From the NCBI RefSeq assembly GCF_003095395.1, contig NZ_QEIJ01000009.1, positions 30,248-94,247 on the forward strand: a stretch of DNA of 64,000 nucleotides, in the 5' to 3' direction. This stretch comes from Microbacterium sp. Gd 4-13 (GTDB taxonomy: Bacteria > Actinomycetota > Actinomycetes > Actinomycetales > Microbacteriaceae). A model generated the notes under the pieces. The model worked only from the letters and a program-made list of their open reading frames with translations, did not search any database and had not been told where the DNA came from. Positions 58,791 to 64,000 of the stretch are shown here, one piece after another (position 1 is the first letter of the stretch; each line of letters starts with the position of its first letter). The translations under genes were made by a program, and so were the position numbers.

Positions 58791-60451
58791 TGCCTTCACT
58801 CGACGACCATCGCCGCCGCGCCCAGAAGCGCAAGCCCCGGGAACTGCCCCGCGAGAAGCCCACGCGCGCGGAGCGGGAGAAGAAGCCTTCCCTGCGTATC
58901 CCGGGCCCGCGTGGCTGGCTCGGCCGTGCTCGAGGCGAGGCATCGGTGATCGACCCCGTCGAGGAGTGGCGTGGAACCACGGTGCAGGTCTGCGGACTGC
59001 ACCCGTTCTCCATCGGCACGGGAACCCCGATGATCGGCGTTCCGATGGGGCTGCAGCTGTTCACTGGTGCGACCGTCTGCGCCGATCCCGTCAGCTGGTT
59101 CCAGGACGCCGACCTGATCTCCAACCCGTCGATGTTCGTGCTGGGCTTGCCCGGCCTCGGCAAGTCGACCTACACCCGCCGCACCGCAGCGGGGCTCGCG
59201 GGTCTCGGCACCCTGCCGTTGGTGCTCGGGGATCTCAAGCCCGACTACGTCGACATGATCAAGGCCCTCGGTGGCCAGGTGATCACCCTCGGCCGCGGCC
59301 GAGGGAATCTGAACATTCTCGACCCCGGCGAGGCGTACGAGGCCGCTGAGCGCCTTCGAGCCGCCGGCAAGGAGAAAGAGCGCATCCAGGTCCTCGCCGA
59401 CGCCCACGGGCGCCGGCACACGATGGTGTCCGCCCTGTTGACGATCCTCCGGAAGGAACCCCCGACGGACCGGGAGGAGTCGATCATCGACCGGGCGCTG
59501 CGGGTGCTCGACGAGCACCATGAGGGCGTTCCCGTCCTCGGGGATCTTCTGCGCGTCATTCAGGAGGCACCCCAGGAGATCCGTGACGTTGCCCTGGACC
59601 GCGGCAACGACGAGCGGTACAAGGCGATCACCGAGAACCTCGAGGCCTCGCTGATCAGTCTCACCACCGGAGGGCGGCTGGGGGAGACGTTCGCTCACCC
59701 GACCACCGTGGCGATGCAGCGTGACCGTCCCGTCGTCTACGACGTCTCCTCGATCGACGATTCCGACACCGACCTTCAGGCCGCGATCCTGCTCGCATGC
59801 TGGTCCGCCGGTTTCGGCACCGTCAACGTCGCGAACGCGCTGGCCGACGCCGGGCTCGAGCCCCGGCGTCACTACTTCGTCATCCTCGACGAGCTGTGGC
59901 GGGCGCTGCGCGCCGGGCGAGGCATGGTCGACCGCGTTGACGCGCTCACGCGCCTGAACCGCCAGCGAGGCGTCGGCCTCGCGATGATCTCCCACACCAT
60001 GAGCGACCTTCTCGCCCTCCCCAGCGAAGAGGATCGGATGAAGGCGCGCGGCTTCGTTGAGCGCGCCGGCATGGTCGTGTGCGGCGGGCTCCCGAACGCT
60101 GAGATGGGCATGCTCACCAGTGCTGTGCCGCTCTCGCGCGCCGAGCAGGAGTTGCTCACCTCCTGGCAGGACCCCGGAACCTGGGACACCGGCCCCGGCT
60201 CCGAACCGCCCGGGCGCGGCAAGTTCCTCATCAAGGTCGGCGGGCACCCCGGCCTCCCGATCAAGGTCGAGCTCGTCGAAGCCGAGCGGGCGATTAACGA
60301 CACCAACAAGCTCTGGCATGCCACCACGGCGTTCCCCGAACCGGACGAGTCAAACCCGATGATTGGCCTCGAGGACGCCGAGCACACCGCACACGAGTTC
60401 GCCGTCGAGACCGACGGCGCAGCACTTATCGAGGATGCGGGCGCCGCATGA
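58790..60451 (+). CDS. VirB4-like conjugation ATPase
   Basis: A 553-aa ATPase that powers pilus or channel assembly. Walker A is LGLPGLGKSTYTRR (K125). Walker B is YFVILDELWRALR near residue 365. The sensor-type loop AMISHTMSDLLALPSE and late ERAGMVVCGGLPNAEMGML are family features. The N-terminal 50 residues are strongly basic and probably disordered. The membrane part is supplied by the SCO6880-type gene. It overlaps the coupling-protein gene (ATGA at 60448). Confidence 0.9.
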   Translation: MPSLDDHRRRAQKRKPRELPREKPTRAEREKKPSLRIPGPRGWLGRARGEASVIDPVEEWRGTTVQVCGLHPFSIGTGTPMIGVPMGLQLFTGATVCADPVSWFQDADLISNPSMFVLGLPGLGKSTYTRRTAAGLAGLGTLPLVLGDLKPDYVDMIKALGGQVITLGRGRGNLNILDPGEAYEAAERLRAAGKEKERIQVLADAHGRRHTMVSALLTILRKEPPTDREESIIDRALRVLDEHHEGVPVLGDLLRVIQEAPQEIRDVALDRGNDERYKAITENLEASLISLTTGGRLGETFAHPTTVAMQRDRPVVYDVSSIDDSDTDLQAAILLACWSAGFGTVNVANALADAGLEPRRHYFVILDELWRALRAGRGMVDRVDALTRLNRQRGVGLAMISHTMSDLLALPSEEDRMKARGFVERAGMVVCGGLPNAEMGMLTSAVPLSRAEQELLTSWQDPGTWDTGPGSEPPGRGKFLIKVGGHPGLPIKVELVEAERAINDTNKLWHATTAFPEPDESNPMIGLEDAEHTAHEFAVETDGAALIEDAGAA

Positions 60452-62223
60452 GCGCCACCAACAAGCGCGGACAGGGCATCGAGCCGTCCACGATCGCGCT
60501 CCTCGTCGCGGTGCTCCTCGTTCTGGCCGTGCTGGGCAGCACCTGGGCCGCCGTCGCCCTCGGCTCACGGCTCGACGGACTCAACGAGGGCCGCACGGGC
60601 GACCCCTATGAGGTGTTCTTCGGGGTGATCCGCGGCACCGTCGTGTGGCCGCCTTCCGCGACGTGGATTCTCCTGGGGCTCGTTGCGATTGTCCTCGCGC
60701 TGGGGATCCTCGCCGCGGTGGCGATCGTGCGTGCTCGTCGACGCCGCAGCGCCGTCGACGGCGCCGCCACCCACATGGGCAAGGGCAAGCAGCTGCGCTC
60801 ACTGTCGGCCACAGGGGCTCGTCAGACCGCGCAGCGCCTCGGCGTCGACGACTGGCTCGGCGTCCCGATCGGTGTCACCGTCGCCGGTCGCCAGCGCCTC
60901 TACGGCTCGCCTGAGGACATGCACGTCGATATCTGGGGCCCCCGGACAGGAAAAAGCACGAGCCGGGCAATCCCGGCGATTCTGTCTGCTCCCGGCGCCG
61001 TTCTCACGACCTCGAACAAGCGCGACGTGCTCGACGCCACGCGCGACGTTCGCGCCGCGAAGGGGCCCGTGTGGGCCTTCGACCCGCAGCAGATCGCGCT
61101 CGAGGCCGCGACCTGGTGGTGGAACCCGCTGAGCTACGTCACCGACGACACCAAGGCGGCCAAGCTCGCCGCCCACTTCGCCTCCGGCTCACGCGCCGGG
61201 GACGCCCGCGCCGATCCCTACTTCGACAACGCCGGTCAGGATCTCCTGGCCGGCTTCCTGCTCGCCGCGGCGCTCGACGGCCGCCCGATAACCACGGCGT
61301 TCACCTGGACCACGCGCCCCGGAGACGACACACCGGTCGAGATCCTCCGCGACCACGGCTATCACCAAATGGCGGATGCCGTCGACGGCCAGGTGAACGG
61401 TGAGTCCCGACGACGCGACAGCGTCTACGGGACCGCCGCGCAGATGGCGTCGTGCTTGAAGGTCCGCGCCATCGCCGAGTGGGTGACGCCCCAAGGACGG
61501 GACGGCGCATCTGACCCTCGCCCGCAGTTCGATCCCCACGCGTTTGTGCGGGGCTCTGGCACGCTGTACTCGCTCTCCAAGGAGGGCCGGGGCACCGCGG
61601 GCCCGCTGGTGACCGCGCTGACCGCGGCGACCGTGGAGGCGGCCGAGGAGCTCGCTACGACCCAAGCCGGCGGACGTCTGTCCATCCCCATGCTCGGCGT
61701 GCTCGATGAAGCCGCCAATGTGTGCCGCTGGCACGACCTCCCCGACCTCTACTCGCACTACGGCTCTCGCGGGATCGTGCTCATGACGATCCTGCAGTCG
61801 TGGTCGCAGGGCGTTCAGGTGTGGGGCCGGGAAGGAATGCGCAAGCTCTGGTCGGCGTCGAACATCGCCGTCTACGGTGGCGGTGTCAAAGAGCCGGAGT
61901 TTCTCAACGAGCTCTCGCAGATGATCGGCGACTACGACCGCCGCACGACGTCGACGAGCGTCGGCCGCGGCAACCGCTCCACCTCTCACGGCATTCAGCG
62001 AGAGCGCACTATGGACGTTGCCGACCTGGGCTCGCTTCCACGCGGCCGCGCGATTGTGTTCGCATCCGGAGCGCCGGCCACCCTCGTCGAGACCGTCCCC
62101 TGGATGAAGGGACCGTACGCCGACGCCGTAAAGGCGTCGATCGCGGCCCATGACCCCGCAGCGCGCACCGCGGCGGCTCCGACCGCCACGGCTATCGCTG
62201 ACCACCCCGAGGGGGAGCGGTGA
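60448..62223 (+). CDS. Type IV coupling protein (VirD4/TraG family)
   Basis: A 591-aa ATPase that recruits the DNA-relaxase complex to the channel. Two N-terminal helices (TIALLVAVLLVLAVLGSTWA; WILLGLVAIVLALGILAAVA), Walker A IWGPRTGKSTSRAI (about residues 164-177) and Walker B MLGVLDEAANVC. VLMTILQSWSQGVQVWG is the usual TraG motif after Walker B. The all-alpha domain lies between. The presence of T4CP and VirB4 but no relaxase in this window is notable. Confidence 0.92.
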   Translation: MSATNKRGQGIEPSTIALLVAVLLVLAVLGSTWAAVALGSRLDGLNEGRTGDPYEVFFGVIRGTVVWPPSATWILLGLVAIVLALGILAAVAIVRARRRRSAVDGAATHMGKGKQLRSLSATGARQTAQRLGVDDWLGVPIGVTVAGRQRLYGSPEDMHVDIWGPRTGKSTSRAIPAILSAPGAVLTTSNKRDVLDATRDVRAAKGPVWAFDPQQIALEAATWWWNPLSYVTDDTKAAKLAAHFASGSRAGDARADPYFDNAGQDLLAGFLLAAALDGRPITTAFTWTTRPGDDTPVEILRDHGYHQMADAVDGQVNGESRRRDSVYGTAAQMASCLKVRAIAEWVTPQGRDGASDPRPQFDPHAFVRGSGTLYSLSKEGRGTAGPLVTALTAATVEAAEELATTQAGGRLSIPMLGVLDEAANVCRWHDLPDLYSHYGSRGIVLMTILQSWSQGVQVWGREGMRKLWSASNIAVYGGGVKEPEFLNELSQMIGDYDRRTTSTSVGRGNRSTSHGIQRERTMDVADLGSLPRGRAIVFASGAPATLVETVPWMKGPYADAVKASIAAHDPAARTAAAPTATAIADHPEGER

Positions 62224-62627
62224 GTGAGTTCGATGGCTTCCGCGACGACGACGACCTCGAGGACGACGTCGAAGAGATCCCCCAGCTGTTCTACGGCTCC
62301 GCCGACGAATTCTTCCGCGAGCGGCTGCGTTACATGTACGCCCGCAAGGTGGGCGCCAGCGCCGAGTTCCGCTGGGCTGCACGCTGGTGGGAATCGCCCG
62401 AAGCCGTCGCCCGCCTCGAGGCGATCTGGCGCGCCTGGGAGCACCTACGACAGGATGCCGCGACGGGCTCGAGCACCTGGTGGGCGGAGCACGCCGACCA
62501 CCACATGCCCATCCTCATGAGCCCTACCGGCCCATTCGCGAAGTCCGAAGACACGAACAAGCACGGCGAGCCGCTGCCGTACGAGCCCCCGCCTGACGGC
62601 TTGTTTCCAGACATGCGCCTCCAATGA
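62220..62627 (+). CDS. DUF4913-family protein
   Basis: A 135-aa acidic protein with the DUF4913 signature LFYGSADEFFRERLRYMYAR, then WAARWWESPEAVARLEAIWR, AWEHLRQDAATGSSTWWAEH and HMPILMSPTGPF. The family is confined to actinobacterial conjugation loci, immediately downstream of the coupling protein. Function unknown; a T4CP partner is plausible. GTG 62220 overlaps the coupling-protein stop. Confidence 0.88.
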   Translation: MSEFDGFRDDDDLEDDVEEIPQLFYGSADEFFRERLRYMYARKVGASAEFRWAARWWESPEAVARLEAIWRAWEHLRQDAATGSSTWWAEHADHHMPILMSPTGPFAKSEDTNKHGEPLPYEPPPDGLFPDMRLQ

Positions 62628-62647
62628 CTCACGAAAAAGGAGAACCG

Positions 62648-62908
62648 ATGATCACTCGCGAGGACGCCAACGACGCGCTGCAGCGCGTCGGGATGGTGGC
62701 AATGATGTACTACCCCGAGGTGCAGGTCGACGATCCGGAGTACCGTCTCAGCGACGACGTCACCTGGTGCATGGAGCCTCTCGGCGCGGTCTCCGACACC
62801 GCCCAAGCATCCCTCACCGAGCTTGTCGGCCTGGCCGTTGTTGATCCCACCGCGCACCGGTCGGCGCTGTTCGCCGCCGTGATGGATCTCGCCCCTGACG
62901 CTGAATAG
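62648..62908 (+). CDS. Small acidic hypothetical protein
   Basis: An 86-aa protein: MITREDANDALQRVGMVAMM, YYPEVQVDDPEYRLSDDVTW, mostly helical and acidic. ATG 62648 is chosen for its AAGGAG site; ATG 62624 overlaps the DUF4913 stop and would add 8 residues. Co-transcribed with the transfer genes. Confidence 0.65.
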   Translation: MITREDANDALQRVGMVAMMYYPEVQVDDPEYRLSDDVTWCMEPLGAVSDTAQASLTELVGLAVVDPTAHRSALFAAVMDLAPDAE

Positions 62909-62910
62909 CC

Positions 62911-63912
62911 GTGACCGCCTCGGACGCGTCCGATGACGAGCGCCGCGCACGTGCGCGGGATGCGCGCGTGCGCTGGGTCGCCGCGAACCCGAACTACCGC
63001 GCCGAGTACGAGCAGCAGCACCGCCCCCGCATCCTCGAGCAGAAGCGCGACGCGGAGAAGCGCCGCAAACTGAGGCTCCACGCCGCACAGGAGCGGCGGG
63101 TGAAGGCCCGTCAGCGGGCGAAACGCTGGGCCGTGGAGAACCCCGAGAAGACCCGCGCGCAGCGGCAGAGGTACCGAGAACGGCACCCCGAGCGTGTGAA
63201 GGCATCAGAGCGCGCCTACGCCGCCCGCAACCGCGAGGCCCGCACCGCGGCGGCACGTGACTACCGGGAACGCAATCCAGAGCGCACAGCGGCCGCAGCA
63301 CAACGCTGGCAGCAACAAAACCGCGACCAGCTGACCGCGTACCAGCGCGACTACCGCTCGCAGAACCCCGCCGTGTACGAACGCACGCTCGCGTCCAACC
63401 GTGACGCCCGTCGACGCGACCGCCGGCTGAAAGCCCTCGGCCTGCCGGGTAAGCGGGTCCGTCGCACGAAGGTCGCCGAACGCATACGCAACGACCAGGC
63501 GGCCACGGCGTTCTTCACTCGCCTCCGCGGCCCCGACGAACGACGGCGCATCCTCGCTCAATACCAGTCCACCCCGCCTGAGCTCGTTGCCGAGTGGCAA
63601 CGCCGCTCACGCCTCGGCAAGCAGCGAGCCGCAGCGCTCGAGCGCTTCCCCCAGCGCCTCGAGAAGTATCACGCGAAGCACGGTGACCGTCTCCGCGAAG
63701 AGGTGCGCATGGACTCCACCGCCCGCACGCTCCGCGGCGCTGCACCGCTGGCGATCGACGACGAAGTGAACCGTCGCGCGCTCGAGGCGGTGTGGCGGGC
63801 AACTGCCGGCCTCGGCCGCCCCGTGCCCGGAACGCCGCGCAAGCCCTCCGAGCCGTCCCGTCGACGCCGTGGAACAACGCATGATCCGCGAGATCTCGGC
63901 CGCAGCCGCTGA
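62911..63912 (+). CDS. Arg-rich helical repeat protein
   Basis: A 333-aa protein. Residues about 20-160 are degenerate repeats of roughly 20 residues with the pattern RW/RY-x-x-x-NP/HPE-R/K-x-x-A (RWAVENPEKTRAQRQRYRER, HPERVKASERAYAARNREAR). The rest is Arg/Lys-rich with a globular part near 190-300 (RIRNDQAATAFFTRLRGPDE). The extreme basicity suggests DNA or RNA binding; it might be a relaxosome or nucleoid accessory. GTG 62911 follows the previous stop by two bases. It ends 10 bases before the poly-G artefact. Confidence 0.65.
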   Translation: MTASDASDDERRARARDARVRWVAANPNYRAEYEQQHRPRILEQKRDAEKRRKLRLHAAQERRVKARQRAKRWAVENPEKTRAQRQRYRERHPERVKASERAYAARNREARTAAARDYRERNPERTAAAAQRWQQQNRDQLTAYQRDYRSQNPAVYERTLASNRDARRRDRRLKALGLPGKRVRRTKVAERIRNDQAATAFFTRLRGPDERRRILAQYQSTPPELVAEWQRRSRLGKQRAAALERFPQRLEKYHAKHGDRLREEVRMDSTARTLRGAAPLAIDDEVNRRALEAVWRATAGLGRPVPGTPRKPSEPSRRRRGTTHDPRDLGRSR

Positions 63913-63922
63913 ACCTTCTCTA

Positions 63923-64000
<78 letters not shown>

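Noticed and set aside
58796..60319. 507-codon minus-strand open frame opposite virB4
   Set aside because: Shadow of a gene with intact Walker motifs; no plausible start or domain.

Overview
The window is high-GC actinobacterial DNA and looks like accessory DNA of a Microbacterium-type (Microbacteriaceae) bacterium. That placement is inferred from GC-rich codon use, frequent GTG/TTG starts, ATGA/GTGA gene overlaps, a SCO6880-family transfer gene, a CmtR-like sensor and single-strand-binding/NrdH modules typical of actinobacterial mobile elements. No rRNA, tRNA or CRISPR array was seen. The sequence ends in 78 consecutive G, almost certainly a read/assembly artefact, so the right edge is a contig end rather than a biological boundary.

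Layout. (1) 1-5.5 kb: cell-surface genes, namely the tail of a secreted protein, a DUF916-like protein with an LPPTG-type C-terminus, and a very large secreted phosphodiester-glycosidase/metallophosphoesterase protein. (2) 5.5-8.2 kb: decayed DNA with an Lgt-like fragment, then a first ssb module (small conserved gene, broken membrane gene, ssb, vestige of nrdH) and a C-terminal fragment of a Tn554 TnpB-like recombinase. (3) 8.2-14.4 kb: a redox/aldehyde-detoxification block (zinc alcohol dehydrogenase with TetR regulator, amine-oxidase-like flavoprotein, and an operon of glutathione-independent formaldehyde dehydrogenase, DJ-1/PfpI protein and quinol monooxygenase) with fragments of UvrA-like and monooxygenase genes. 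(4) 15-16.4 kb: a sigma-like protein and small genes.

(5) 16.4-32.6 kb: a metal-resistance island. It holds an arsenic locus (CoA-disulfide-reductase-like flavoprotein, aquaglyceroporin, ArsR-ArsC fusion, ArsC), a PadR-ChrA chromate pair, a long copper operon read leftwards from CsoR (CsoR, HMA protein, CopA, CopB, DUF6153, DUF305, beta-propeller lipoprotein, EamA exporter with a His-rich tail), and a CmtR-like sensor with a CDF exporter, a DsbA-like protein and a frameshifted Acr3-like permease. (6) 32.7-35.1 kb: a recombinase fragment, a DUF1232 gene and a second, intact ssb module that is paralogous to the one at 6-7.5 kb, so the island lies between two related modules. (7) 35.3-40.6 kb: a Tn554-like unit (two tyrosine-recombinase-type proteins and a small HTH protein, with a GyrA-like micro-protein and an ECF sigma/membrane-protein pair as cargo). 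It appears to sit inside nrdH, whose two halves flank it in the right order and strand.

(8) 40.6-47.9 kb: maintenance and replication. Two divergent ParA loci, with a shared repeat motif that may be a centromere, and a primase-type (AEP-like) replication protein. (9) 47.9-63.9 kb: a conjugative type IV secretion system (LytM/lysozyme-like hydrolase, FHA protein, lipoprotein, VirB2-, VirB8- and VirB6-like proteins, SCO6880 family protein, VirB4-like ATPase, VirD4-like coupling protein, DUF4913 and an Arg-rich repeat protein). It is interrupted by a four-gene operon: HTH repressor, ImmA-type protease, polytopic membrane protein and alpha/beta hydrolase. No relaxase is visible, so it may lie beyond the right edge. 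Whether the whole is a conjugative plasmid or an integrative element cannot be settled here; par genes plus a replication protein favour a plasmid. The most unusual items are the interrupted nrdH, the paired ssb modules around the metal island, the shared par repeat, and the HTH-ImmA-membrane-hydrolase operon.
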